The position numbers and the translations under genes were made by a program. 64,000 nucleotides of DNA, taken from G963555815 sp965249615 [NCBI: bacterium]. GTDB taxonomy: Bacteria; UBA8248; JACPRG01. The stretch is from the NCBI GenBank assembly GCA_965249615.1, contig CBDFMI010000004.1, forward strand, positions 1 to 64,000, written 5' to 3'. Positions 7,558 to 16,856 of this stretch are shown here, in pieces; positions within the stretch are counted from its first letter, which is position 1; each line of letters starts with the position of its first letter. The notes under the pieces are model-generated. The model did not search any database, was not told the DNA's origin, and saw only the letters and a program-made list of their open reading frames with translations.

Positions 7558-7947
7558 ATGAAGGAGAAGTTTTACGCCACGGGCAAGCGCAAGAGCGCTA
7601 TTGCCAGAGTGTGGATCAGTCCGGGCCAGGGCAATCTCCTCATCAATCGCCAGTCTTCAGAGGAATATTTTCGAGGTGAGACAGCCCGCGGACTGTTGAA
7701 GCAGCCTTTTGAGGTGACGGGGACTTGGGGCAGTTACGACGCCTACATCACGGTCAGGGGTGGCGGCGAATCCGGCCAGGCGGGAGCCATCAAGCATGGA
7801 ATTGCAAAGGCCCTTGTGGTCGCCGACCCCCAATTCCGGGCCACTTTGAAGAAGGCCGGCTTTCTCACGCGGGATCCCAGGGTGAAGGAACGGAAAAAAT
7901 ACGGCCAGCGAGGGGCCCGCGCCCGATTCCAATTCTCCAAGCGTTAA
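7558..7947 (+). CDS. rpsI: 30S ribosomal protein S9
   Basis: 129 residues. It begins FYATGKRKSAIARVW and ends in the basic tail KKYGQRGARARFQFSKR that reaches the P-site tRNA. GGGESGQAGAIKHGIAKAL is also diagnostic. ATG 7558 is chosen because it fits the family N-terminus and has GAGAGGGAGGCG just upstream; an upstream in-frame start would overlap rplM. It lies between rplM and argC in one transcription unit. Confidence 0.97.
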   Translation: MKEKFYATGKRKSAIARVWISPGQGNLLINRQSSEEYFRGETARGLLKQPFEVTGTWGSYDAYITVRGGGESGQAGAIKHGIAKALVVADPQFRATLKKAGFLTRDPRVKERKKYGQRGARARFQFSKR

Positions 7948-7975
7948 TCTTCACACTTTCACTCATCGTGAGATC

Positions 7976-9025
7976 ATGACGGCCGTGCTTCGCGTGGCGA
8001 TTGTGGGGGCCACGGGTTACGCGGGGGCAGAACTCCTGCGTCTTCTCCTGGGGCATCCCGATGTGGAGGTGACGCACCTGACCTCTGAGACCTTCTCAGG
8101 CCAGGGCACCGCAAAGGTCTTTCCCGCCCTCAGGGGTCGCCTTGACCTTCGCCTGGAGGCCTTTGAGACGAAGGCGGTGGCCCAGGCGGCGGAATTCATT
8201 TTCACGGCCCTTCCCCCCCAGAAGGCCATGGCGGCTATCCCGAATCTCCTGAAGGCGGGCCGGCGAGTGGTGGACCTCAGCGCGGATTACCGGCTCAAAG
8301 ACCCCGCCGTGTACGAAGAATGGTACGGCGCAGAACATACAAGCGCGGATCTTTTGGCCGAGGCCGTGTACGGCCTTCCAGAATTTTATCGGGAGGACAT
8401 TCGAAAGGCCCGTCTTGTGGCCAATCCAGGCTGCTATCCGACCGGGGGCATCCTGGCCCTGGGGCCTTTCCTGGAAGCGCGCCTCCTTGATCCGAGCAGT
8501 CTCGTTGTCGATGCCAAGTCCGGCGTGTCGGGGGCCGGTCGGCGGGTGGAGCTCCCCTACCAATTCTGCGAGGTCAACGACAGCCTCCGTGCCTACGGTC
8601 TGCCCCGCCACCGCCACACTCCGGAGATGGAGCAGGAGCTCGGCCGCCTTGCGGGAGATCCCCTGAGCCTGACCTTTACGCCCCATCTTGTGCCCATGAC
8701 GCGGGGAGTCCTGACCACCTGTTACGGGCAGGGGACGCGCCCCCTGGACGGAAAGGAAGTGAGGGGGGTCCTTGAGGCTGCCTATCAGGAAGAACCGTTT
8801 GTGCGCCTATCGCCGGAAGGGGAGTACCCGACGACGGGCCAGGTCTGGGGTTCCAATCATGCCGATCTGGCAGTCCAGGTAGACACCCGAACCAACAGGG
8901 TGATCGTGATCAGTGTCTTAGACAATCTGGTGAAGGGGGCTGCCGGAGCCGCCGTCCAGAATATGAACTTGATGGCGGGCTTTCCAGAGACGCGGGGCCT
9001 AGAGGGCCTCGGCATCCCCGTTTGA
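7976..9025 (+). CDS. argC: N-acetyl-gamma-glutamyl-phosphate reductase
   Basis: 349 residues. It reduces N-acetylglutamyl phosphate to the semialdehyde (arginine pathway, step 3) with NADPH. Evidence: VAIVGATGYAGAELLRLL at the N-terminus, SADYRL, the catalytic Cys153 in VANPGCYPTG and the PHLVPMTRGVL segment of the dimerisation domain. It sits 28 bp after rpsI and directly before argJ, so two arginine genes are embedded in the ribosomal/translation run. Confidence 0.96.
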   Translation: MTAVLRVAIVGATGYAGAELLRLLLGHPDVEVTHLTSETFSGQGTAKVFPALRGRLDLRLEAFETKAVAQAAEFIFTALPPQKAMAAIPNLLKAGRRVVDLSADYRLKDPAVYEEWYGAEHTSADLLAEAVYGLPEFYREDIRKARLVANPGCYPTGGILALGPFLEARLLDPSSLVVDAKSGVSGAGRRVELPYQFCEVNDSLRAYGLPRHRHTPEMEQELGRLAGDPLSLTFTPHLVPMTRGVLTTCYGQGTRPLDGKEVRGVLEAAYQEEPFVRLSPEGEYPTTGQVWGSNHADLAVQVDTRTNRVIVISVLDNLVKGAAGAAVQNMNLMAGFPETRGLEGLGIPV

Positions 9026-9045
9026 GAATTTGCGAAGAGGTGAAG

Positions 9046-10242
9046 GTGAAAAAAGAAGGCCCGTCGGGGGGGGTCACCTTCCCAAGAGATTTCACGGCCG
9101 CCGGGGTGCACTGCGGGCTCAAGGAGAAGGGGCGCGATCTCGCCCTCATCTTCTCCCAGCGCGAAGCGACCGCGGCGGGGGTTTTTACCGTGAATCAAAT
9201 GGCCGCTGCCCCGGTGACGCTTTGCCGGCAGCGGATGAGAGGGGGAAAGGCCCGCGCCATCGTCATCAATAGCGGAGTGGCCAACGCCTGTACCGGCTCT
9301 CAGGGGGAGAAGGACGCCCAAAGTATGGCCGCCCGAACGGCCGAGGCATTGGGCGTTCAGGAAAAAGAGGTCCTGGTCGCTTCAACAGGGGTGATTGGGG
9401 ACCCTCTGCCTATGACCGAAATCCTGGCCGGGATCCCGGAGGCCGCCGCCGCCCTGGACCTTGAGGGGGGCACCCAGGCCGCTGAGGCCATCATGACGAC
9501 CGACACGGTCCCCAAGATGTCGGCCCTGGAGTGCGAGCTACCCAAAGGGGTTGTGCGAATTGGAGGGATGGCCAAGGGGGCGGGGATGATCCAGCCCCGG
9601 CTGGCCACCATGCTCGCCTTCCTCACCACGGACGCCTCTGTCCCCTCCGCCCTTCTTCAGAGTTGTCTGAAGGCGGCGACTCAAAGATCTTTCAACCGCA
9701 TCACAGTGGATGGGGACACCAGTACCAACGATGGCGTCATCCTCCTCGCCAACGGGGCCTCTGGATACCCTGTGGAGGATTCGGGCCGAGCGGCCTTCCA
9801 GGAGGCCCTCGATCAGGTGTGTGGAGACCTCGCCCGGGCCATCGTCCGAGACGGGGAGGGGGCGACCAAGTTCGTGACGGTCCGAGTCCTTGGGGCCGCC
9901 ACATCTGAAGGGGCCTATCAGGTGGCCGCCTCGGTGGCCAATTCCAACCTGGTCAAGGCCAGTCTCTTCGGCGGCGACCCGAATTGGGGGCGAATTGTGT
10001 CAGCTGTCGGAAATGCCGGCGTAGAGGTGCGGCCCGAAAAGATAGGATTTCGGATTGGGGAGGCGGAGATTGTCCGGCAGGGGACAGAAGTGGCGGGGGG
10101 AAGAGAGCGGATGAGAGAGGCCCTGGGGGCGGAGGACCTCCTCCTGACCATCGATCTGGAAATTGGTGACGCGTCTGCCACTGTGTGGACGACGGACCTG
10201 AGCTATGAATATGTCAGGATTAATTCAGCTTATCTCACCTGA
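9046..10242 (+). CDS. argJ: Bifunctional glutamate N-acetyltransferase / amino-acid acetyltransferase
   Basis: About 398 residues, an ArgJ Ntn hydrolase that moves acetyl groups from N-acetylornithine to glutamate. The self-cleavage site is visible in PRLATMLAFLTTD: cleavage before the Thr (residue 188) creates the beta-subunit nucleophile. GGVTFPRDFTAAGV and NSGVANACTG are also characteristic. GTG 9046 is preferred because an AGAGG sits five bases upstream. A TTG at 9022, overlapping the argC stop, is possible but has no ribosome-binding site. Confidence 0.94.
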   Translation: MKKEGPSGGVTFPRDFTAAGVHCGLKEKGRDLALIFSQREATAAGVFTVNQMAAAPVTLCRQRMRGGKARAIVINSGVANACTGSQGEKDAQSMAARTAEALGVQEKEVLVASTGVIGDPLPMTEILAGIPEAAAALDLEGGTQAAEAIMTTDTVPKMSALECELPKGVVRIGGMAKGAGMIQPRLATMLAFLTTDASVPSALLQSCLKAATQRSFNRITVDGDTSTNDGVILLANGASGYPVEDSGRAAFQEALDQVCGDLARAIVRDGEGATKFVTVRVLGAATSEGAYQVAASVANSNLVKASLFGGDPNWGRIVSAVGNAGVEVRPEKIGFRIGEAEIVRQGTEVAGGRERMREALGAEDLLLTIDLEIGDASATVWTTDLSYEYVRINSAYLT

Positions 10243-10262
10243 GAAGCAGGGGGATTTGGCAG

Positions 10263-10291
10263 TTGATAGGACGACGCGGGAAGGCTATAAT
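10263..10291 (+). promoter_or_regulatory. Strong sigma-70-type promoter for rpsB
   Basis: TTGATA (10263-10268), a 17-bp spacer and a perfect TATAAT (10286-10291). The predicted 5' leader is about 60 bases and contains a small CCGG-AAA-CCGG hairpin and a purine-rich GGGAGGGAG before TTG 10357. rpsB leaders are commonly autoregulated by S2. Confidence 0.8.
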
Positions 10292-10356
10292 CAACCGGAA
10301 ACCGGATTAGACTGCTCAAAAAAGGGGGGCTTGGCCCTCCAGGGAGGGAGAGAAGT

Positions 10357-11136
10357 TTGCCTTACGTGAGCATGAGACAACTCCTTGAGGCAGGTGCCCA
10401 TTTTGGACACCAGACCAAAAGGTGGAACCCCAAGATGGGTCGCTATATCTTCGGGTCTCGAAACGGCATTTATGTCATTGACCTTCAGCAGACCCTGAAG
10501 AGGTTGAAGGAGGCCTGCGGCTTCCTGCGGGACGTGACGGCCGCAGGCGAGATGGTCCTCTTTGTGGGGACCAAGAAACAAGCCCAGGAGACCATCGCCG
10601 CGGAGGCAGCCCGATGCGAGATGCCCTATGTCACCAAGCGGTGGCTGGGGGGCCTCTTGACCAACTTTGTCACCTTGAAACGCCGGGTGGCCCGGCTGCG
10701 CGAGCTGGACGAGCGGGACGAGACGGAGCCCCGGGGGGGGATCACCAAGAAAGAGGGCATGCAGCTGGAGAAGGAGCGCCAGCGCTTGGACAAATATCTC
10801 GGCGGGATTCGCCAGATGGATCAACATCCAGGCGCCCTCTTCGTTGTGGACCCGCGAAAGGAGCGGATTGCCGTCAAAGAGGCCCGGAGACTGGGGATCA
10901 AGGTGGTGGCGGTGGTGGACACAAATTGTGACCCGGACGATGTGGATTACGTCCTGCCTGGAAATGACGACGCCATCCGGTCCATTCGGCTCTTCGCAGT
11001 GACCGTGGCGGATGCCATCCTGGAGGGCAGGGCAGCCCTCCAAGAGGACAAGGACAGGGAAGAGAAGGATAGGGAAGAGGAAGAGAAGGAATCTGGGGAG
11101 CCGGCTGAGGTAACGCCAGGGGATCAAAAGAGTTAG
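10357..11136 (+). CDS. rpsB: 30S ribosomal protein S2
   Basis: 259 residues. It has [31 protein letters not shown], the [10 protein letters not shown] motif and [19 protein letters not shown], all S2 hallmarks. The start is TTG 10357 (the encoded protein begins [10 protein letters not shown]). It carries an acidic/lysine-rich C-terminal extension of about 30 residues ([14 protein letters not shown]) that is absent from many S2 proteins. It is co-transcribed with tsf, the stop and the following start lying within 15 bases. Confidence 0.97.
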   Translation: MPYVSMRQLLEAGAHFGHQTKRWNPKMGRYIFGSRNGIYVIDLQQTLKRLKEACGFLRDVTAAGEMVLFVGTKKQAQETIAAEAARCEMPYVTKRWLGGLLTNFVTLKRRVARLRELDERDETEPRGGITKKEGMQLEKERQRLDKYLGGIRQMDQHPGALFVVDPRKERIAVKEARRLGIKVVAVVDTNCDPDDVDYVLPGNDDAIRSIRLFAVTVADAILEGRAALQEDKDREEKDREEEEKESGEPAEVTPGDQKS

Positions 11137-11150
11137 TGAAGGGTGGGGTG

Positions 11151-11804
11151 ATGGGAGTCACGGCCGTTCAGGTAAAAACATTGCGACATCGCACCGGCGC
11201 CGGGGTGATGGATTGTAAGTGGGCCCTCCAGCAGTCCGAAGGCGACGTGGAGCAGGCCATCGATCTCCTCCGTCAAAAAGGTCTTTCAGACGCCGCCAAG
11301 AAATCAGGAAGAACCGCCACCGAGGGCCTTGTGGTCTCCTACATCCACCCCGGAGGAAAGGTGGGTGTGCTCCTGGAGGTAAACTGCGAAACAGACTTTG
11401 TCGCCAAGACGCCCCAATTTCAGGGGCTGGTCAAGGACATCGCCCTCCAGGTGGCTGCGAGTGCCCCCTTGAGTGTCCGCCAGGAAGACGTGGACCCCGA
11501 GGTCGTGGATCGCGAGCGGGGTATCTATCACGCCCAGGCCCAGGAGACCGGAAAACCTGACGCGGTCATCTCCCGCATTGTCCAGGGAAGGCTCGATAAA
11601 TTCTATCGGGAGTCAGTGCTCCTCGAGCAGGCCTTCGTCAAAGACCCGGACAAAAATATAGAAACTTTGGTCAAGGAAAAGATCGCAGAGCTGGGCGAAA
11701 ACATCTCCATTCGGCGTTTTGTCCGCTTTCAGCTAGGGGAGGGGATGGACAAGGCGCAGAAGGACTTCGCCGAAGAGGTAAAGGAACAGCTGGGAAAGAC
11801 CTAA
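11151..11804 (+). CDS. tsf: Elongation factor Ts
   Basis: 217 residues. The N-terminal UBA-like domain has [20 protein letters not shown] and the core contains [16 protein letters not shown] [16 protein letters not shown], the EF-Tu-contacting region. EF-Ts catalyses GDP release from EF-Tu. ATG 11151 follows a GGGTGGGG; an earlier in-frame GTG (11136) overlaps the rpsB stop. Short bacterial EF-Ts versions of this length are common outside the Proteobacteria. Confidence 0.96.
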   Translation: MGVTAVQVKTLRHRTGAGVMDCKWALQQSEGDVEQAIDLLRQKGLSDAAKKSGRTATEGLVVSYIHPGGKVGVLLEVNCETDFVAKTPQFQGLVKDIALQVAASAPLSVRQEDVDPEVVDRERGIYHAQAQETGKPDAVISRIVQGRLDKFYRESVLLEQAFVKDPDKNIETLVKEKIAELGENISIRRFVRFQLGEGMDKAQKDFAEEVKEQLGKT

Positions 11805-11827
11805 ACCGAGGCCGCCCGGGCGGGGAA

Positions 11828-12547
11828 ATGACTGCGAGTATCTACAAACGGGTTCTTCTGAAGATTAGCGGAGAAGCCCTGATGGGCGCCCGGTCCTTTG
11901 GGGTGGACCCTGAGGTGATGGCGACCATCGGCGCTGAGCTGACCGATGTAAAGGCCATGGGTGTGGAGGTTGCCATTGTCATCGGCGGAGGGAACATCTT
12001 CCGCGGCGTGGCGGCAGCCGCCACCGGCATGGACCGGGTCACGGCCGACTACATGGGCATGCTGGCCACCGTGATGAACGCCCTTGCGCTTCAGGACGCC
12101 CTGGAGAAGTCGGGGATCGTGACTCGGGTCCTTTCAGCCATTGCCATGAAGGAACTGGCCGAACCTTACATCCGCAGGAGGGCCGTCCGCCACCTGGAGA
12201 AAGACCGGGTGATCATTTTGGCGGGCGGGACAGGGAATCCCTATTTCACGACGGACACGGCCGCCTCCCTTCGGGCCATGGAGATTGGGGCCGAAGTCAT
12301 CATGAAGGCGACCAAGGTGGATGGGGTCTACACCAGCGACCCGAAGTTGGATGCGGACGCAAAAAAGCTGCCGCGGGTTCGTTACCTGGATGTCCTCGAA
12401 CAAGGCCTTCAAGTCATGGATGCAACGGCCATCTCCCTCTGTATGGAAAACAACTTGCCCATCGTCGTCTTCAACATCAAAACCCCGGGCAACATCAAGC
12501 GCATCCTTCAGGGTGAGATGGTGGGGTCCGTGGTAGGGGTGGACTGA
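11828..12547 (+). CDS. pyrH: UMP kinase
   Basis: 239 residues of the amino-acid-kinase fold; phosphorylates UMP to [15 protein letters not shown] at the N-terminus, [10 protein letters not shown], the [13 protein letters not shown] segment and [10 protein letters not shown] are all diagnostic. It is hexameric in bacteria and feedback-inhibited by UTP. Its place between tsf and frr is the conserved bacterial order. Confidence 0.97.
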   Translation: MTASIYKRVLLKISGEALMGARSFGVDPEVMATIGAELTDVKAMGVEVAIVIGGGNIFRGVAAAATGMDRVTADYMGMLATVMNALALQDALEKSGIVTRVLSAIAMKELAEPYIRRRAVRHLEKDRVIILAGGTGNPYFTTDTAASLRAMEIGAEVIMKATKVDGVYTSDPKLDADAKKLPRVRYLDVLEQGLQVMDATAISLCMENNLPIVVFNIKTPGNIKRILQGEMVGSVVGVD

Positions 12548-12550
12548 GAG

Positions 12551-13108
12551 GTGCCTGAGAAGGTCTTCCAAGAGACGGAAGGCCGGATGAAGAGCGCCAT
12601 CAGCTCGCTCCAGAAGGAGCTTGCGAGCATCCGCACAGGTCTGGCCTCACTGGCCCTGTTGGATGGGATCGAGGTGGACTACTTTGGGACCCTCACCCCC
12701 CTCAAGCAGTTGGCGAGTGTGACCGTTCCTGAGAAGCGGCTTCTTGCCGTCCAGCCCTGGGACAAATCTATAATCGGGTCCATCGAGAAGGCCATCCTTC
12801 GTTCTGACCTCGGCCTGAACCCGGTGAACGACGGCAAGATTATCCGGATCCCCATCCCCCCCCTTACGGAAGACCGCCGAAAGCAGCTCGCGAAGCTCGT
12901 TAAAAAGGCTGCCGAGAAATACCGGGTGTCCGTCCGCACGGCCCGACGTGATGGCAACGAGGCCCTCAAGCGTTTGGAAAAGGAGAAGACCGTCGGAGAG
13001 GACGATCTCCACCGGGCCCAGGAGCGGCTTCAAAAACTTACGGATCAATTCACCAAGCAGGTGGACACCCTGGCGGACAAAAAAGAGAAGGAAGTGACGG
13101 AGGTCTGA
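12551..13108 (+). CDS. frr: Ribosome recycling factor
   Basis: 185 residues, the standard RRF length. It has the three-helix-bundle start (M.KVFQETEGRMKSAISSLQKELASIRTGLAS), DYFGTLTPLKQLASV and the C-terminal VSVRTARRDGNEALKRLEKE. RRF works with EF-G to split post-termination ribosomes. GTG 12551 lies three bases after the pyrH stop. Confidence 0.97.
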   Translation: MPEKVFQETEGRMKSAISSLQKELASIRTGLASLALLDGIEVDYFGTLTPLKQLASVTVPEKRLLAVQPWDKSIIGSIEKAILRSDLGLNPVNDGKIIRIPIPPLTEDRRKQLAKLVKKAAEKYRVSVRTARRDGNEALKRLEKEKTVGEDDLHRAQERLQKLTDQFTKQVDTLADKKEKEVTEV

Positions 13109-13147
13109 GGGCCTCCCTTGCCTGGACCAGAGGAGGGGTAGAGAGCC

Positions 13148-13906
13148 TTGCGGGGGGAAGAGTTACGGGACCAGATTGACCCCGCGAAGCTGCCGCACCA
13201 CATCGCCATCATCATGGATGGCAACGGCAGGTGGGCCCGTCAGCGACGGCTTCCCCGAATCGCCGGCCACCGGGAGGGGGTTCGGTCGGTAGACAAGGTG
13301 GTGACGGCCTGTCGCGAAGTCGGAGTGTCCACTCTCACCCTTTACGCCTTTTCGATGGAGAATTGGAATCGCCCCCGCGCAGAAATCCAGGCCCTCTGGA
13401 TCATCCTCCGTAAATACCTGAAAAAGGAACTTGAGCGCATGATGCGGGAGAATATTCGGTTCAACACCATCGGCTCGATAGAAGACCTTCCCCCCTCTGC
13501 CCAGCAAGTCTTGGCCGAGGTCAAGACCAAGACCGCCGGCAATGACAAGATGACCCTCACCCTCGCGTTGGGCTATGGCTCACGCCAAGAGATACTGCGG
13601 GCCGTTCAGGCCCTGTGTGAGGCTGTGGAGAAGGGGGAGATAAGCCCGGAAGACGTCCCCCAGCGGTTCGAGGGTTTCTTGGATACGGCGGACCTCCCCG
13701 ATCCGGATCTCCTCATCCGAACGAGCGGTGAGCGTCGGATCAGCAATTTTCTTCTCTGGCAGCTCGCCTACACAGAGCTCTATTTCACGGATGTGCTCTG
13801 GCCGGACTTCCGGGCCGCCGAGCTCTACCGGGCCATCCTGGACTACCAGAGTCGAGAGAGGCGGTTCGGGCTGACGCGGGAACAACTCGTTTCCCATAGG
13901 GGTTGA
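13148..13906 (+). CDS. uppS: Undecaprenyl diphosphate synthase (cis-prenyltransferase)
   Basis: 252 residues. It makes the C55 lipid carrier for peptidoglycan and surface glycans. Motifs: HHIAIIMDGNGRWARQR with the catalytic Asp, GHREGVRSV, TLYAFSMENWNRP, and the C-terminal DLLIRTSGERRISNFLLWQ and TDVLWPDF. The start TTG 13148 has GGAGGGG upstream. It overlaps the beginning of cdsA. Confidence 0.96.
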   Translation: MRGEELRDQIDPAKLPHHIAIIMDGNGRWARQRRLPRIAGHREGVRSVDKVVTACREVGVSTLTLYAFSMENWNRPRAEIQALWIILRKYLKKELERMMRENIRFNTIGSIEDLPPSAQQVLAEVKTKTAGNDKMTLTLALGYGSRQEILRAVQALCEAVEKGEISPEDVPQRFEGFLDTADLPDPDLLIRTSGERRISNFLLWQLAYTELYFTDVLWPDFRAAELYRAILDYQSRERRFGLTREQLVSHRG

Positions 13907-13908
13907 CG

Positions 13909-14703
13909 GTGCGCCGAGTGGTTAGCGCCTTCGTCTTCCTGCCCTTCTTCATTCTCTTGGTGCGTTTGGGCTCCCCTGACCAGTTCGTTGTCTTTCTCTC
14001 TTTGGCGGTTGCCTGGGCGGCGTGGGAATTTTTCCGTCTGATAGGACCGCCAGGGCTCCTGGGACGGTGGGCCGGTGTCCTGGCCGCCGTGGGTTTGCTC
14101 TTGGTCCTCTATCTCATCCCTCACCTCCCCCTCTCCCTGGCCCTTTGGGGGGTGGTCCTGGTATTCTTCTCTGCGGGACCGTGGCTACCCAAGGGGGTGT
14201 GGGCGGCCCTGAAGGGCTATCCGGCCCTTGTGGTCGGCGTCCTCTTTTTAGGGGCCACCTTCGGGTCCCTCGCGCTTCTGCGGGACCTCGACTCGGGCTG
14301 GCGTCACGTCTTCTTCCTTTTCCTTGTCGTCTGGGGTGGGGACACGGCCGCTTATTACGTGGGCAAGAGCCTTGGAAGAAGGCCCCTGCCGTCTAAGGTC
14401 AGCCCCCACAAGACCGTGGAGGGGGCAATAGGGGGACTCGCAGGGAGTGTAGCGGGGGCCCTGGTGGGGTGGTCGTGGTTCTTCCCCTTCGTCGGGTGGG
14501 GCCAGGCCGTGGTCGCAGGACTTCTGCTGGGGGCGGTGGGACAGCTCGGGGACCTGTCCGAGTCCGCCCTGAAGCGGGCGGCTGGGGCCAAAGACGCCGG
14601 GGTCTTGATCCCCGGCCATGGGGGCATTCTAGACCGGACCGACGGGATCCTCTTCGCTGGACCGGTCTTCTACGCAATTTTTCGTTGGTGGCAGATCGGC
14701 TGA
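13909..14703 (+). CDS. cdsA: Phosphatidate cytidylyltransferase
   Basis: About 264 residues with eight predicted membrane helices; makes CDP-diacylglycerol for phospholipid synthesis. The C-terminal signature SESALKRAAGAKDAGVLIPG, followed by HGGILDRTDGILFAGPV, is complete; GGDTAAYYVGKSLGRRPL and SPHKTVEGAIGG precede it. GTG 13909 has a properly spaced AGGGG, so it is preferred to the TTG at 13903 that overlaps the uppS stop. Confidence 0.95.
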   Translation: MRRVVSAFVFLPFFILLVRLGSPDQFVVFLSLAVAWAAWEFFRLIGPPGLLGRWAGVLAAVGLLLVLYLIPHLPLSLALWGVVLVFFSAGPWLPKGVWAALKGYPALVVGVLFLGATFGSLALLRDLDSGWRHVFFLFLVVWGGDTAAYYVGKSLGRRPLPSKVSPHKTVEGAIGGLAGSVAGALVGWSWFFPFVGWGQAVVAGLLLGAVGQLGDLSESALKRAAGAKDAGVLIPGHGGILDRTDGILFAGPVFYAIFRWWQIG

Positions 14704-14720
14704 AATGAGAAAATTCTGAG

Positions 14721-15914
14721 ATGAACAGTGAGATTTCTGAGGGTGTCCAGCGGATCGTCATCCTCGGCTCAACGGGCTCAATCGGTTTGAGCGCCCTCGA
14801 CATCATCACCCATCACCCCGGGGAGTTGGAGGTCGTTGGGCTGGCGGCCCGAAGAAATGTGGATTGCCTGGAAGAGCAGGCCCGGGCCTTTCGACCCCGT
14901 TACGTGGCCATCCAGGAGGAGGCCCAGGCCACGACCCTGCGCCAACGCCTGAGAGATCTACCCGTTCAGGTGTGGGGGGGACCGGAGGGAGTGGAGCGGA
15001 TCGCCCAGATTGAGGAGGCCGATCTGGTCCTCTCCGCCATCGAGGGGACCGCCGGGCTCCTTCCCACACTGGCGGCCATCCGCGCGGGGCGCGATGTCGC
15101 CCTTGCCAATAAGGAGCCCCTGGTGGCGGCGGGCAAGCTGATCCTTGAGGCCGCCCGGGGGCGTGTCCGCATCATCCCCGTCGACAGCGAGCACAGCGCC
15201 ATCTTTCAGGCCCTGGAGGGCCACCGCCACTCCCAGATTAAACGCATCCTCCTGACCGCCTCGGGAGGTCCATTTCGAGGGCGCACCCGGGAGGAGCTGG
15301 AGCGGGTCACCTACGAGGAGGCCCTTCGTCACCCGGTCTGGGATATGGGTCCCAAGGTGACCATCGACTCGGCCACCTTGATGAACAAAGGGCTTGAGGT
15401 CATCGAGGCCCACTGGCTCTTTGGGGTCCCTGCCGAGGCCATTGAGGTCCTCGTGCATCCCCAGAGCATCGTCCACTCCCTGGTGGAATTCGTGGATCAA
15501 ACGATGCTGGCCCAGCTGGGACTTCCTGACATGCGGGCCCCCATCTCCTACGCCCTTTGCTATCCCAAAAGGATTTCCGCCCATTATCCTGCCCTGGACC
15601 TCACGGCGGTCGGTCAGCTGACCTTCTCTCAACCCGACCATGCGTGCTTTCCCTGCTTGTCCCTGGCGCGGGAGGCCCTCCGGGCGGGAGAGACCGTCCC
15701 GGCCGTCTTAAACGCCGCCAATGAGGTGGCTGTCAGCTCTTTTCTCAAGGGTAAGATCCGCTTCACCCAGATCCCAGAGCTCATCGAGGGGGTCATGAGT
15801 GCCCATCGGCCAGAGCCGGCGACGGACCTGGAAGTCATCCTATCTGCGGACCGCTGGGCCCGCGCCGAGGCGGGTGCGCTTGTGGACTCGTGGAACGGTG
15901 CCCCCTCTGGTTAA
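14721..15914 (+). CDS. dxr: 1-deoxy-D-xylulose 5-phosphate reductoisomerase
   Basis: 397 residues, the committed step of the MEP isoprenoid pathway. NADPH motif GSTGSIGLSALDI, metal/substrate loop VDSEHSAIFQALEG, the flexible-loop segment HPVWDMGPKVTIDSATLMNKGLE, and VHPQSIVHSLVEF are present. Together with uppS and the polyprenyl synthase at 56107 it supplies polyprenyl lipids. It ends inside the start of pgpA, so the two are coupled. The usual downstream rseP protease gene is absent here. Confidence 0.96.
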   Translation: MNSEISEGVQRIVILGSTGSIGLSALDIITHHPGELEVVGLAARRNVDCLEEQARAFRPRYVAIQEEAQATTLRQRLRDLPVQVWGGPEGVERIAQIEEADLVLSAIEGTAGLLPTLAAIRAGRDVALANKEPLVAAGKLILEAARGRVRIIPVDSEHSAIFQALEGHRHSQIKRILLTASGGPFRGRTREELERVTYEEALRHPVWDMGPKVTIDSATLMNKGLEVIEAHWLFGVPAEAIEVLVHPQSIVHSLVEFVDQTMLAQLGLPDMRAPISYALCYPKRISAHYPALDLTAVGQLTFSQPDHACFPCLSLAREALRAGETVPAVLNAANEVAVSSFLKGKIRFTQIPELIEGVMSAHRPEPATDLEVILSADRWARAEAGALVDSWNGAPSG

Positions 15915-16377
15915 GCGAAGGTCCACCTTCGGCCGTGCGCTGGCTTGGGGGATCTCGACCGGGGCGGGCGTAGGCTTCACCCCTCGAGTTCCGGGGTCTG
16001 CGGGGAGCCTGCTTGGCCTCGGCATTTATATATGGGTCCCTGTCCTTCGCCCCCTCACTTACCTTGCGGCTGTCCTGATCAGCTTTTTCATCGGGGTGGC
16101 GCTGACAGGCTGGGCCGAGGAGGCCGGTGGCAAGCGGGACGACCCTCGGATTGTCCTGGACGAAGTGGTGGGGATGTGGGTCGCCCTCTACGCCCTTCCA
16201 CGGACCCTTCCCTATCTTCTCTTGGCTTTTCTCTTCTTCCGCGTCTTCGATATCTGGAAGCCCTTCGGGGAGCCGGGCCGAGGGGGTTTAGGCATTATGG
16301 TGGATGATCTCATGGCGGGGGTCTGCGCGAACATCTTCGTCCGGGTGGTGATATGGCTGGGCGGGGCTTTGTTTTGA
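15898..16377 (+). CDS. pgpA: Phosphatidylglycerophosphatase A
   Basis: 159 residues with about four membrane segments. It dephosphorylates phosphatidylglycerol phosphate. Family motifs: GFTPRVPGSAGSLLG, WAEEAGGKRDDPRIVLDEVVGMW with the acidic active site, and VFDIWKPFGEPGRGGLGIMVDD. The start GTG 15898 lies inside the dxr 3' end (17-base overlap); other in-frame starts further upstream add no homology. It fits the lipid theme with cdsA two genes back. Confidence 0.9.
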   Translation: MPPLVKRRSTFGRALAWGISTGAGVGFTPRVPGSAGSLLGLGIYIWVPVLRPLTYLAAVLISFFIGVALTGWAEEAGGKRDDPRIVLDEVVGMWVALYALPRTLPYLLLAFLFFRVFDIWKPFGEPGRGGLGIMVDDLMAGVCANIFVRVVIWLGGALF

Positions 16378-16379
16378 CG

Positions 16380-16856
16380 ATGGAGGAGAAGATAGGCCAC
16401 CTCCTTGGGGAACGGGAGTTGACCCTGGCAACGGCGGAATCGTGCACCGGGGGCGGACTCGGAGAGCGCATCACCCGGGTCCCTGGGAGCTCCACCTACT
16501 TTCTGGGGGGGATCGTGGCTTACAGCGACTCCGTCAAGCAGGGCCAACTTCGGGTTTCCCCTGAGATATTGAAGCGGTACGGCGCTGTCAGCGAGTCGGT
16601 GGCCCTCCAGATGGCAGAGGGCGTTCGGCGGGCCCTTCGGGCTCGCCTTGGCCTCGCTGTGACAGGGATCGCCGGTCCCTCGGGCGGGACGACGGAAAAG
16701 CTCGTCGGGACCGTTTTCATCGCCCTCGCAACGCCGACGGGCTCTCATGCCCGCGGTTGCCACTTCTCGGGAGATCGACAGGAAGTTCGAGAGAGGTCGG
16801 TGACGACCGCTCTTGAAATCCTTCTCGATTATCTCCAAGAAGAGAGGGCCAAGTGA
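16380..16856 (+). CDS. pncC: CinA C-terminal-domain nicotinamide-nucleotide amidase
   Basis: About 158 residues. It is a stand-alone CinA_C/PncC protein that deamidates nicotinamide mononucleotide for NAD recycling. TLATAESCTGGGLGERITRVPGSS with the catalytic Ser/Lys region, GGIVAYSDSVKQ and AVTGIAGPSGGTTEKLVGTVF match closely. ATG 16380 aligns with the family start; an ATG at 16353 overlapping pgpA would add nine residues. The N-terminal MoCF domain of full CinA is missing, as is usual for PncC. Confidence 0.92.
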   Translation: MEEKIGHLLGERELTLATAESCTGGGLGERITRVPGSSTYFLGGIVAYSDSVKQGQLRVSPEILKRYGAVSESVALQMAEGVRRALRARLGLAVTGIAGPSGGTTEKLVGTVFIALATPTGSHARGCHFSGDRQEVRERSVTTALEILLDYLQEERAK

